From an uncultured Halieaceae bacterium (GTDB lineage Bacteria > Pseudomonadota > Gammaproteobacteria > Pseudomonadales > Halieaceae), in contig CAJXMD010000005.1 of assembly GCA_913056165.1 (NCBI GenBank), positions 1 through 64,000 on the forward strand: a stretch of 64,000 nt of DNA, written 5' to 3'. Under the pieces are notes generated by a model. It made no database searches, had not been told where the DNA came from, and saw only the letters and a program-made list of their open reading frames with translations. A program made the position numbers and the translations under genes. Below are positions 9,955 through 19,167 of this stretch, in pieces (position 1 is the first letter of the stretch; each line of letters begins with the position of its first letter).

Positions 9955-10800
9955 ATGTTTGACGTTAGACCCCTGAGCGGCAGCTTTGGTGCCGAGGTGA
10001 TTGGCTTCACTATCGGTGAGAACAACACCGCCGAGCAGGTAGAGGCTGTCAAAGCCTTATGGGCAAAGCACAAAATATTGCTGTTTCGCGAACAGAGCAT
10101 GGACGAGAAAGTACTCGTCGACTTCAGTCGCCAGTTTGGTGAGCTCGAAATTCACGTACGAACCGAGTACCTATCCCCGCACCATCCGGAGGTCCTCTAC
10201 ATTTCCAACATAAAGGATGGGGATCGCAAGATTGGCATTCTTGCCGACACCGAAGTGGGCTGGCACTACGATCAGATATACCTCCCCCGCCCCGCTGTGG
10301 GCTCCCTTCTTTGTGCCGATATCCTGCCGCCTACCGGCGGCAATACGGAGTTTGCTGACATGGCTGCGGCGTACCAGTCTCTGCCCGAAGGGACCCGAGA
10401 GCGACTGAAGGGATGTCGTGCCATTCAGTCCTATGAGGCATTCAATAGGGCATACAGCGTACCGACCAATGACGCGCAGAAGAAGCGCTCACCTGACATC
10501 GAGCATCCTCTCGTGCGACGCCACCCTATCACCGGGAAGGATGCCCTTTATCTTTGCCCGGGAATGACCACAGAGATCGTCGGCTGGAACGCCACAGAAA
10601 GTAGTGAAATGCTCGAAGAGCTGTTTGAATGGTGCGTCAAACCCGAGTTCGTTTACTCGCACCAGTGGCAGGCTGGCGACGCTATCTTGTGGGACAACGC
10701 CTGCACCATGCATCGTCGAGACCCCTTCGATCAGAATTACCAGCGATTGATGAAGCGGACGACGATACTACCCGCGGCGCACCTCGCGGTCCCTGTGTAA
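9955..10800 (+). CDS. TauD/TfdA-family Fe(II)/2-oxoglutarate-dependent dioxygenase
   Basis: FDVRPLSGSFGAEVIGF, GWHYDQIYLPRPAVGSLLCADILPPTGGNTEFADM (HxD), ILWDNACTMHRRDPFD (distal His). The ORF ATG at 9913 lies in the putative operator, so 9955 is the preferred start. Confidence 0.9.
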   Translation: MFDVRPLSGSFGAEVIGFTIGENNTAEQVEAVKALWAKHKILLFREQSMDEKVLVDFSRQFGELEIHVRTEYLSPHHPEVLYISNIKDGDRKIGILADTEVGWHYDQIYLPRPAVGSLLCADILPPTGGNTEFADMAAAYQSLPEGTRERLKGCRAIQSYEAFNRAYSVPTNDAQKKRSPDIEHPLVRRHPITGKDALYLCPGMTTEIVGWNATESSEMLEELFEWCVKPEFVYSHQWQAGDAILWDNACTMHRRDPFDQNYQRLMKRTTILPAAHLAVPV

Positions 10801-10865
10801 CCTCTGATCTTAGAGGGAGAGTGAGGCTCTGAGAGGTCGCTGAGCGCGACCCCCGGAGCTTGTAT

Positions 10866-12416
10866 TTAAGCCTTATCCTCAGGTGGCGTGCAACCCGTCG
10901 CACAGCACTGCCCCGGCTGCTTCTGGCGCGCTGGAGATCCACTTTCCCCAAGATCAGCGACGCCGCGGTCAAGCAACCTCTCGACCAAGGCCCGCCGCTC
11001 CTCGATGGGGTAGCGCCGGTAGATCTCTCTCTTCATCGCCTGCGGCGAGCCACCGCCGTGAAGGCTGATGATGGAATACCAACCCCCTGTCGAAGACGCC
11101 GTCAGATCGCCGATGAATCTGGAAACCTCCATACGCTGCTCGTAGGGGATATCGGCTCTGCCGCCCAGCACGGAGGCAAGATCCCCCGCCGTCTCTGGGT
11201 TGTGATCCTCATCCGGACCCGGTAGCGCCACCACCAGGCCTCCCGACACCTCGTGGGCAGCCCGGTGCATGTCGTATATCTGGGTGGCGAGAAGCAGTTT
11301 TCCCACGTTGGAGAAAACCGGCTCGGGCATGTACGAACCCGCGGGATCCTGAACGCCATAAACCGACGAGGCGACACCACAGGCGTAGAAGCCTTCGACG
11401 ATCTTGATTAAATCAACCATACTCTCCCGCAAATGGGGCACATCTTCTGCATCGAGCCCATTCGCTTCTGTCATCAGTGCGCCCGCACCAATCAACAAAT
11501 CACCAAACCCGGCTCTTGCACCAATACAACTCTGCCGATGGTGATTGGCATAGGAGGTGACCAGATGCTCGGTATGCTCCCATTCTCCAGCCATAAAGAC
11601 TCTTTCCCAAGGCACAAACACATCGTGGAATTGGCAAACCGCCGTACTCTGACCGTATTTGGCGCTGAACTTAGCCTCCTCTTCTCCGGGCCGGCCCGCC
11701 ACTTTGGAGATAATGGTCAGTCCCGGCGCATCCAGCGGCACGGCGCAGCACACAGCAAAGTCAGCATCAGAAGCCGTCATGGTCCGACAAGGCATAACCA
11801 ACAGCTCGTGCATGTAGGGCCCTCCCGTCACAATCGCCTTGGTTCCGCGAATGACAATGCCGTCGCTTCGACGCTCCTTGACGTGCACATAGGCATCAGG
11901 GTTGGTCTGTTTGTGGGGGCGAAGGCTGCGATCTCCCTTGGCATCGGTCATGGCGACACCCAGGGTCAAATCTGCCTTTTGAATCGCGTGTAAATACGTG
12001 AGAAACCGGTCGTGGTATTCGAGGGCCCCGTCCGCGTCAGTCATGCGCCAGGTGGATTGGTAAATTGCGTTCAAGGCATCGTGGGTCAAATAGCGCTGGG
12101 CACAACCACTCTCACGACACAGCAGACGCACCGCCTCGAGTTTACTGAGTAGGTCCTCGGTGTGACGATTGATATGCAGCATGCGATTGACTGTATGTCC
12201 CGAGGTGGACTGCTCAGCAAGCATCAAGCCACCGTACTCAGGCCGCTGAGCGAAGTCATAGGTAACACCCACTGCGCGAATACCGGGCGCGAGTCGAGGG
12301 TCATCCGCCACCGATTCGACACGGCCTCCATCGATAAATACGGTCGGCTGATACTGCCTGAGACTCTCTTTGTACTCCTCGGCGGTCATGATTTTGCCGC
12401 CGGCCTTCATCAACAT
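10866..12416 (-). CDS. 4-hydroxyphenylacetate 3-hydroxylase (HpaB)-family flavin monooxygenase
   Basis: 516 aa; MTAEEYKESLRQYQPTVFIDGGRVESV; DAYVHVKERRSDGIVIRGTKAIVTGGPYMHE; PWERVFMAGEWEH. Confidence 0.9.
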   Translation of the reverse strand: MLMKAGGKIMTAEEYKESLRQYQPTVFIDGGRVESVADDPRLAPGIRAVGVTYDFAQRPEYGGLMLAEQSTSGHTVNRMLHINRHTEDLLSKLEAVRLLCRESGCAQRYLTHDALNAIYQSTWRMTDADGALEYHDRFLTYLHAIQKADLTLGVAMTDAKGDRSLRPHKQTNPDAYVHVKERRSDGIVIRGTKAIVTGGPYMHELLVMPCRTMTASDADFAVCCAVPLDAPGLTIISKVAGRPGEEEAKFSAKYGQSTAVCQFHDVFVPWERVFMAGEWEHTEHLVTSYANHHRQSCIGARAGFGDLLIGAGALMTEANGLDAEDVPHLRESMVDLIKIVEGFYACGVASSVYGVQDPAGSYMPEPVFSNVGKLLLATQIYDMHRAAHEVSGGLVVALPGPDEDHNPETAGDLASVLGGRADIPYEQRMEVSRFIGDLTASSTGGWYSIISLHGGGSPQAMKREIYRRYPIEERRALVERLLDRGVADLGESGSPARQKQPGQCCATGCTPPEDKA

Positions 12417-12465
12417 GGCTTACTCTCCACCTGTTTGTTTTTTGTTTCTTCGGTCATGGGATTTG

Positions 12466-13884
12466 TCACGACAATCCTCTCAGGGCGTTCAAAAATTCAC
12501 CGCAATCGGGTTGGGCATCCAAATTCCAGATGGTATGCCAGAGTGCTTCAGCGCGCTCCTCGGGTAAGACGAGGCTGCAGTTTTGCAGAAACTTCTGCTT
12601 CACTTGCTCTTCCTCCAATAAACGACCCGCGGCGCCGCGATTCACCTCTTCAAATTTGCAGAGTGTTTCTCCCGTCTTGAGCGTAATCTCAACCCCACCC
12701 GAAAAAGCCTGAGGATAGCGGGACCTCGGATCATGCCGGCAAGTGATTTTTTCAGCCAGCGCAAGTGTGACGGAGTCGCTGCGATGATCCTGATCTAGCT
12801 CTTGCAAACCAAATCGCCCCTTTGTCAGCGCCGTTGCCACCGCATAGGGAGCACTGAACTTTGCGTCGTATTCGCTTTCGGGCTTTCGCTTGCGCTCAAT
12901 GGGATCCACAACGACACCGAACTGGCGCTCATCCAGCTTGATGACCACATGATCGATATCTTCTACGTCGAAACCACCCTGCTGGCGCAACGTCAGCGCT
13001 GCATCGATGGGTGCATGGTTGAAGTGGCAGACCGGATAGGGCTTTATCGCCACCTCGTCCAGCGCCCAGGGCTGACTGTCAGGCCGCCAGTTCAGTCCCT
13101 CCGCCCGACTGGCATCACGGGTAAACAGCGAATAAAAACCGAAGCGACCGCCATAGGCATCTTGGGGCGCCTGAAATCCGGATACGGCCAGCCGGGCAGC
13201 AGTGAGCGCAGACGAAGCCGCCCAGCCGGGATGCAGTCGCTTCGTCCAGGCACCTTCATCCAGAAACGCCATGCTGCCGCCAGCCATGCTCAGGGCGATT
13301 CCCTGTGCATTAACAGCATCGAACTGGGAGCCGCCCAGCAGGCGCACAGCCGCTACGGTTGCGCCGAAGATGCCTACCACACCCGTCGGGTGAAAACCCA
13401 GCTCCTGAAATACACCGCCGGCAGCGGCACCCAGCCGACCGTCAATTTCCAGCGCCACGAGGACAGCCATTAACAGCTCGGTGCCGCTTACCTCGGCGCG
13501 ATGAGACAGGGCAAGCGCTGTGGGCAAGGCGCTTGCCGAACAGTGAACAACCGACGGCAGATGAGTGTCATCGTAATCAAGACCATGGACTAAAACCCCG
13601 TTGATTAACGCCGCATCTCGCTGGGGGTAGAGCCTTTCACAGCCTATGGCGACGGCAGCGCCGGCCTCATCAAACGCCTCAATCGCCTTGCGAGTGCGAT
13701 CAGAAAAATTATAGTGGTGTGAGGCGTAGGCAATGCCGATGGCATCCGCTACGCAACATTTAAGGTATTGCCATACCCGCTCGGGAACCTGCGAATGTGA
13801 TACTCCCAAGCCGACACGAGCAAAGCAGGCCGCAGGACTCTCTGCCTTGTCTTCCCACTCTTTCCGACTCTCAACCGCCGCCAC
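12466..13884 (-). CDS. MmgE/PrpD family protein
   Basis: 472 aa; LINGVLVHGLDYDDTH (HGLDYDD motif), LPTALALSHRAEVSGTELLMAVLVALEIDGRLG. Confidence 0.9.
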   Translation of the reverse strand: MAAVESRKEWEDKAESPAACFARVGLGVSHSQVPERVWQYLKCCVADAIGIAYASHHYNFSDRTRKAIEAFDEAGAAVAIGCERLYPQRDAALINGVLVHGLDYDDTHLPSVVHCSASALPTALALSHRAEVSGTELLMAVLVALEIDGRLGAAAGGVFQELGFHPTGVVGIFGATVAAVRLLGGSQFDAVNAQGIALSMAGGSMAFLDEGAWTKRLHPGWAASSALTAARLAVSGFQAPQDAYGGRFGFYSLFTRDASRAEGLNWRPDSQPWALDEVAIKPYPVCHFNHAPIDAALTLRQQGGFDVEDIDHVVIKLDERQFGVVVDPIERKRKPESEYDAKFSAPYAVATALTKGRFGLQELDQDHRSDSVTLALAEKITCRHDPRSRYPQAFSGGVEITLKTGETLCKFEEVNRGAAGRLLEEEQVKQKFLQNCSLVLPEERAEALWHTIWNLDAQPDCGEFLNALRGLS

Positions 13885-13903
13885 AATCCAATGTCCCTAC
13901 CGA

Positions 13904-13921
13904 AAAATGTCCGGACATTTT
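13904..13921. promoter_or_regulatory. Perfect 18-bp palindrome AAAATGTCCGGACATTTT, probable GntR operator upstream of MmgE/PrpD
   Basis: Exactly self-complementary; about 20 bp upstream of the 13884 start codon (minus strand); core shared with sites at 9914 and 15672. Confidence 0.7.
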
Positions 13922-13947
13922 AGCGAAGCGGAACGCAGATAGCGAAC

Positions 13948-14838
13948 CTATTGCTTGGCCTCTAGCAAATCAGCCAGGGCCAGAATGCGCTGACTCTTAT
14001 AAACAATAGGATAATCAATGAAATAGCCGTCCAACTGAATCGAAGCTGACCCCTGGCTCTCTGCCTCCTCAAATGCCGCCACCACAGCTCGAGCGTGCGC
14101 TATCTCATCTGTCGATGGGGTAAACACCTGGTTGGTCAAGGGAACCTGATTTGGATGAATGCACAACTTGCCGCCGAAACCATACTTCCGACCCCGCTCG
14201 GCAGAGGCAATGAAACGCTCGTTATCGTTGATCTGCAACACCACCGTATCCACCGGGGGTAGCAGATCGCCAAGCCGGGATGCATGAGACAAGCGTGCCC
14301 GAGCATACTGAAGCACCTCCTCGTCAGCCGACCAGAGATAATCGAGGTCAAGGGTATAGTCCCCGCCACCAAAAGCGAGCCGCTTAACCCGACTACCGGC
14401 AGTCGCGATAGCCGCAGCGTTCTCTACTCCCGCCGCCGTCTCGATGATAGGAAGAAGGTCGAGGCTGCCCGTTGTTATGCCGGCGGCACTTTCCACCTCT
14501 TTGACCCACTGATCTACCTGTCTGAGCACCTCGGGTGATTCAACTTTTGGCAGGACGATACCATCCAGCCACGCTCCTACCGTTTGTTTAATATCTTCCT
14601 GACAGTATTGGGTGTCCGCACCGTTCACCCTGACGTAGTGTAGAGCACGTCCGTCCGCCGCCTTGAAGGCCTCAACAACCTTGCTCCGGGTCATCTCCTT
14701 CTCGGCGATCGCAACCGCATCTTCTAAATCAAGAATGACGGCATCCGCACCCAGCTCGAATACTTTCTCGACACGTCGAGGGTGATTCGCCGGCGCAAAC
14801 ATAAAACTCCGCGTGGCAGCCAACACTCGGTCACTCAT
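13948..14838 (-). CDS. CitE-like CoA ester lyase (HpcH/HpaI family; citramalyl-CoA lyase-like)
   Basis: 296 aa; RSFMFAPANHPRRVEKVFELGADAVILDLEDAVAIAEK; LPKVESPEV; IIETAAGVENA; FGGGDYTLDL; CIHPNQV. Confidence 0.92.
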   Translation of the reverse strand: MSDRVLAATRSFMFAPANHPRRVEKVFELGADAVILDLEDAVAIAEKEMTRSKVVEAFKAADGRALHYVRVNGADTQYCQEDIKQTVGAWLDGIVLPKVESPEVLRQVDQWVKEVESAAGITTGSLDLLPIIETAAGVENAAAIATAGSRVKRLAFGGGDYTLDLDYLWSADEEVLQYARARLSHASRLGDLLPPVDTVVLQINDNERFIASAERGRKYGFGGKLCIHPNQVPLTNQVFTPSTDEIAHARAVVAAFEEAESQGSASIQLDGYFIDYPIVYKSQRILALADLLEAKQ

Positions 14839-14856
14839 CGGGTTACTCCGCTGTGG

Positions 14857-15642
14857 TTATTTATTCCAAGACCAGTGGCCAGCGTTTTGCCAGCCGCTAG
14901 TAAACTCCAGTGAATAGCTGTAGTTCTGGGCGGGATGCTCGGATACTGATATCTCGAAGAGGCGGCCTTTATTGCCATAATAACGTCGGCATAAACATAG
15001 GGAGGGTGTACCCACGTCGACCCCGAGAGCCTTGGCTCGCTCTTCGTCGAAACTACTCGCATAGATTTCAATACCAATTTTTTGGACTTCTTCGCCAAAG
15101 GCCTTGCTAATGATCTCGTAAACGGGACGGGAATTTGCACCCCCAAGCTGCCGGGCGATAGTGGCGTATTCGGGCAACACATACACGTCCGTCCAGCAAA
15201 CCGGCATGCCCGATTCGAACGTCCGAGGACCGGACATTCTGGTCCACCGGCTTCCTTTGACCGCCTTCAATCGTTGCGCCGCCGAACCGCTTAGCGTTAC
15301 CGCTTCTTCAGCCACAACCCGGAAGGCGCTGTCGGCTGGGTAGCTAAACAGTTCCTCAGGCGATTTGACCATCTGCACAAAAGCCGGTTGTGCTTCCGGG
15401 GAGAGTACCAACGTACCGCGACCGCGCTGGCGCTGAACGATCCCCATGTCTTCAAGCACTCGAAGGGCCTCGCGCACGGTGTGGCGACTACTCTGATACC
15501 GTTGAATGAGCTCCATCTCACCGGGAAGCAGGGTGCCGACGGGGAAAATGCCCTGGCCAATACCCGCGAGCAGGTCATCTGCTATCTCTCTGTACAGGGG
15601 CCGTCCAGATCCTCGGGCCACAGCCCCTGACGCCTGTTGCAT
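14857..15642 (-). CDS. GntR-family transcriptional regulator with UTRA domain (HutC subfamily)
   Basis: From MQQASGAVARG: LYREIADDLLAGIGQGIFPVGTLLPGEMELIQRYQSSRHTVREALRVLEDMGIVQRQRGRGTLV (wHTH), then a UTRA-like C-terminal domain. Confidence 0.93.
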   Translation of the reverse strand: MQQASGAVARGSGRPLYREIADDLLAGIGQGIFPVGTLLPGEMELIQRYQSSRHTVREALRVLEDMGIVQRQRGRGTLVLSPEAQPAFVQMVKSPEELFSYPADSAFRVVAEEAVTLSGSAAQRLKAVKGSRWTRMSGPRTFESGMPVCWTDVYVLPEYATIARQLGGANSRPVYEIISKAFGEEVQKIGIEIYASSFDEERAKALGVDVGTPSLCLCRRYYGNKGRLFEISVSEHPAQNYSYSLEFTSGWQNAGHWSWNK

Positions 15643-15671
15643 ATTCTCCCCCGTTAAAACACACTTTGAGA

Positions 15672-15681
15672 TGTCCGTACA
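15672..15681. promoter_or_regulatory. Candidate GntR operator GATGTCCGTACATATT in the GntR / MaoC divergent region
   Basis: TGTCCGTACA core located about 30 bp upstream of the regulator start and upstream of the MaoC gene. Confidence 0.6.
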
Positions 15682-15759
15682 TATTAACGCAGTACCCCCT
15701 CTCCCAAAAGTGCCTTGGATAATCCGAGGAGAGGCAGATCCTTTACGCTGGAGCACAGG

Positions 15760-16254
15760 ATGACCAACACCGATATTGCCACTCGCTACGCCCAGATGGG
15801 CGGCCGCTACTTCGAAGATTTTGAGATAGGCGATGTCTATCATCACCTCCCCGGCAGAACGATATCGCAACAAGACAACAGCTGGTTCACGCTACTGACA
15901 ATGAATACGCATCCACTGCATTTCGACGAGGAGTACGCTGCGACAACTGAGTTCGGCCGACCCTTGATCGCCAGCCCGCTAACGGTGGCGGTGGTAGTTG
16001 GTATGAGCGTGTCCGATGTCAGTGCCAAGGCAATCGCCAATCTGGGGTGGAAGGAGATCAAGCTGCCCAATCCGGTATTCCCGGGCGACACCCTTTACGC
16101 CAATAGCGAGGTACTGGACAAACGGGAATCCAAATCCCGGCCGAATGCCGGAATCGTCAGCGTGCTGACCAAAGGAATAAACCAAGATAACGCTGAGGTA
16201 TGCGTCTTTGAGCGGCAGATGCTGATTCCCAAGAGGCCGCCCGCAGCTAGCTGA
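15760..16254 (+). CDS. MaoC-family acyl-CoA hydratase (itaconyl/mesaconyl-CoA hydratase-like)
   Basis: GRYFEDFEIGDVYHHLPGRTISQQDNSWFTLLTMNTHPLHFDEEYAATTEFGRPLIASPLT; NPVFPGDTLYANSEVLDKRESKSRPNAGIV. Confidence 0.9.
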   Translation: MTNTDIATRYAQMGGRYFEDFEIGDVYHHLPGRTISQQDNSWFTLLTMNTHPLHFDEEYAATTEFGRPLIASPLTVAVVVGMSVSDVSAKAIANLGWKEIKLPNPVFPGDTLYANSEVLDKRESKSRPNAGIVSVLTKGINQDNAEVCVFERQMLIPKRPPAAS

Positions 16255-16299
16255 GTCCCGCCTCGCGCCCTCTATCGCCACCCCACTCAGGAGTTACCC

Positions 16300-17448
16300 A
16301 TGGCAACCGATACAGATCTGGAACAACAAATCCTGGCCACCATCGACAAATGGGTGGATCAGGAACTAAAACCGATCGCTCGAGAATTTGATCAGGCCGA
16401 CCAATATCCTGAAGAACTTGTTGAACAGATGAAAGAACTGGGGCTCTTCGGCGCCACGATCGACGAGGAATACGGAGGGTTGGGCCTCAGCGCAAGCACC
16501 TACGCGAAAATCGTGTCTCGAATTTGTGAAGTCTGGATGGCGCCATCAGGGATCTTTAACTCCCACCTCATCATGGCCAGCTGCGTTCAGCGTGCGGGCA
16601 CCGAAGCGCAAAAAGCCCACTTCCTACCTAAATTTGCATCGGGGGAGCTACGCGGAGGAATCGGTCTTACCGAACCTGATGCCGGATCAGACCTTCAATC
16701 GATTCGCACGGTGGCTCGCCGCGATGGTGACAACTACGTGATTAACGGGACGAAAACCTGGATATCAAATGGCATCAAAGGGAACTGCCTAGCGGTGCTA
16801 ACCAAGACCGATCCGCTCGCAGAGCCACGACACAAGGGGATGAGTCTGTTCTTGTGCGAAAAAGGCGAGGGTTTCAGCGTCGGTAAAAAGTTGAAGAAAC
16901 TCGGGTACAGAGCCATAGATAGCGCGGAACTGATTTTTGAGGACTTTGCGGTCTCCGCTGACAATCTTATTGGCGGCGAGGAGGGGCGAGGATTTCAGCA
17001 GGTAGCGGGTGGACTGGAGCTCGGACGCATCAATATCGCCGCCCGTGGTGCGGGCATGGCAAAAGGCGCTACCGACATGGCGCTCGCCTACGCTATGGAG
17101 CGCAAGACGTTTGGTAAGGCGATTTCGGAGCATCAGGCGATTCAGCTAAAACTCGCCGAGATGTCAACAAGGGCAGCTGCTGCTGCACTTCTGGTTCAGG
17201 AAGCCGCGGTCAAATACGACCGAGCAGAGCGCTGTGATCTTGAGGCCGGACAGGCCAAATTTTTCGCCTCCGAGACCGCGGTTCAAAACAGCCTCGACGC
17301 CATGCGCATCTTTGGTGGCTACAGCTACTCACCGGAATATGAAATCGAACGCTTCTACCGCGACGCGCCCTTGTTATGCATTGGCGAGGGTACCAATGAA
17401 ATACAGCGCATGATCATTGCCAAGCAAATGGTGGCGAGGGCTGGTTAA
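16300..17448 (+). CDS. Acyl-CoA dehydrogenase
   Basis: 382 aa; GGIGLTEPDAGSDLQSIRT, MERKTFGKAISEHQAIQLKLAEM, GEGTNEIQRMIIAKQM. Confidence 0.95.
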   Translation: MATDTDLEQQILATIDKWVDQELKPIAREFDQADQYPEELVEQMKELGLFGATIDEEYGGLGLSASTYAKIVSRICEVWMAPSGIFNSHLIMASCVQRAGTEAQKAHFLPKFASGELRGGIGLTEPDAGSDLQSIRTVARRDGDNYVINGTKTWISNGIKGNCLAVLTKTDPLAEPRHKGMSLFLCEKGEGFSVGKKLKKLGYRAIDSAELIFEDFAVSADNLIGGEEGRGFQQVAGGLELGRINIAARGAGMAKGATDMALAYAMERKTFGKAISEHQAIQLKLAEMSTRAAAAALLVQEAAVKYDRAERCDLEAGQAKFFASETAVQNSLDAMRIFGGYSYSPEYEIERFYRDAPLLCIGEGTNEIQRMIIAKQMVARAG

Positions 17449-17454
17449 CCTCGC

Positions 17455-18123
17455 CTAATCGACGAAACGGGTAAAGGTGTTGGCGGCAAGACGACTTGTG
17501 CGAAAGGTATTAACAAGCGCACCGGCGGCTGGGTAGCCCAGAGAGATGGCGCAGACCAGCATCTGCTCATCAGGCGCCTCCAGAAGCGGCATGACGCTAT
17601 CATAATAGGGGCAGAAAGCCGCCTGAGGGCAGCTCTCGAGTCCCTCTTCTCTGGCGGCCAGCATGAGCGACTGCAGAAACATGCCATAGTCGAGCCAGCT
17701 ACCCAGCTCCATATCCCGATCGATCGTGAAAAACAAGGCAACCGGCGCTCCGAAAAACTGATAGTTGGTCACTCGATAGCGCTGGACCGCTTCCGTATCC
17801 GCCTTGTCGATACCGAGCAAACCATAGAGACCAAACCCCGTTTCCCGTCGTCTTCCAATGTAAGGTTGGCGCCAGTTTTTTGGGTAATAGTGATACTCTG
17901 CATCACCCTCATCACCCTCAAGAAAGCGACGTGAACACTCCGCCGTAATTCTCTCCTTACGATCGCCCCTTACCACATATACCTGCCAAGGCTGGATATT
18001 GGAACCAGAGGGCGCCCGACCCGCGATATCGATCAGATACATGATCAGGTCATCACTTACTTCTCGGGTGGAATCAAACGCGCGAATACTTTGCCGGCCT
18101 ACAATCGCCTCGCTGACGTTCAT
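17455..18123 (-). CDS. Nitroreductase family protein
   Basis: MNVSEAIVGRQSIRAFDSTREVSDDLIMYLIDIAGRAPSGSNIQPWQVYVVRG; C-terminal GYPAAGALVNTFRTSR. Confidence 0.9.
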   Translation of the reverse strand: MNVSEAIVGRQSIRAFDSTREVSDDLIMYLIDIAGRAPSGSNIQPWQVYVVRGDRKERITAECSRRFLEGDEGDAEYHYYPKNWRQPYIGRRRETGFGLYGLLGIDKADTEAVQRYRVTNYQFFGAPVALFFTIDRDMELGSWLDYGMFLQSLMLAAREEGLESCPQAAFCPYYDSVMPLLEAPDEQMLVCAISLGYPAAGALVNTFRTSRLAANTFTRFVD

Positions 18124-18124
18124 G

Positions 18125-19021
18125 CTACGCCGCGTTCTTGGACAGCCAGTAGTGAGCTCGCCCACCCTGGGGCGACCCAATAAACTCGCTCAGCAGCTCG
18201 ACCGCCGTTAACAGCCGAGGCATGGCAATACCCGTCGAATAGCCCATCGCCTCGCACAGCATCACAACATCCTCTGTGGCCACGTTGCCTTTCGCTCCTG
18301 GCGCGAAAGGACAACCTCCTAATCCACCCGCTGAGGAATCAAACTGTCGCACACCCACTTCAAGAGCGGCGTACACGTTTGCCATTGCCATCGCCCGGGT
18401 GTCATGGAAGTGACAGCCCAGAGCATCGGCACCGAATTCTTCGACCAGTGGCTTCATTAAATCCCTGACCGCACCCGGATTCGCTGCCCCAATTGTGTCC
18501 GCAATCACCAGACGCGCGGGTTTGCATGCCATCAACTGGCGTGCCTGAGACAGCACGACATCTGGAGACACCGGCCCCTCATAAGGGCACTCAAAGGCCA
18601 CCGCCAAATAAGCATGCACAGAAACGCCCTCATTGTTCGCCCGGGTCATCAGGTCTTCGCCCATCGCAAAAGTTTGCTCGAGGCTCATTCGGATGTTGTT
18701 CTGGTTCATCTCCTCAGTCGCTGCTAAAGCAATTGCCAGAGTCTTTACCCCACAACCGATAGCTGCGTCATAGCCTTTCATATTGGGTACCAGCGCCGAG
18801 TATGAAATTGCCGGGGCCGGCAGATTAGCTGCAAGAACATCGGTACCCGCCATCTGAGGGACCGCTTTGGGGGAGACAAAACTACCAATCTCCAGTTCAG
18901 GTACGCCTGTCTCGGCAAGCGCCTCAATCAGCTGTTGCCGCTGCTCCAACGTCAGATGCTTCGGCTGTGCCTGCAAGCCATCTCGAGCGGCTACTTCCTT
19001 AATTACTACTGAATCAGTCAT
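18125..19021 (-). CDS. Hydroxymethylglutaryl-CoA lyase family protein
   Basis: KEVAARDGLQAQPKHLTLEQRQQLIEALAETGVPELEIGSFVSPKAVPQMAGT; ADTIGAANPG; GCHFHDTRAMAMANV; GGLGGCPFAPGAKGNVATEDVV. Confidence 0.92.
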   Translation of the reverse strand: MTDSVVIKEVAARDGLQAQPKHLTLEQRQQLIEALAETGVPELEIGSFVSPKAVPQMAGTDVLAANLPAPAISYSALVPNMKGYDAAIGCGVKTLAIALAATEEMNQNNIRMSLEQTFAMGEDLMTRANNEGVSVHAYLAVAFECPYEGPVSPDVVLSQARQLMACKPARLVIADTIGAANPGAVRDLMKPLVEEFGADALGCHFHDTRAMAMANVYAALEVGVRQFDSSAGGLGGCPFAPGAKGNVATEDVVMLCEAMGYSTGIAMPRLLTAVELLSEFIGSPQGGRAHYWLSKNAA

Positions 19022-19167
19022 GGTGTCTTCCTCGATCGACTGTACTGCTAAAACCACACCCACAATCACATCACGTTAGGCAAGCGTCAAACAATACCGA
19101 CTCCACCGGTGACAGATTTTCGTCTGGTTAATCTTTGTCATCTCGCTCTTCACGGTTACTTCCACGG

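Noticed and set aside
10801-10865. Short inverted repeats (CCTCT-N6-AGAGG; GGTCGC-N5-GCGACC) as a terminator between convergent genes
   Set aside because: Stems are short and no T-tract follows; insufficient support.
12802-13473. 223-aa plus-strand ORF
   Set aside because: Antisense to the MmgE/PrpD gene; composition typical of a shadow ORF.
15221-15250. GTCCGAGGACCGGACATTC as an additional GntR operator
   Set aside because: Lies within the regulator coding region and is not a palindrome with the TGTCCGkACA core.
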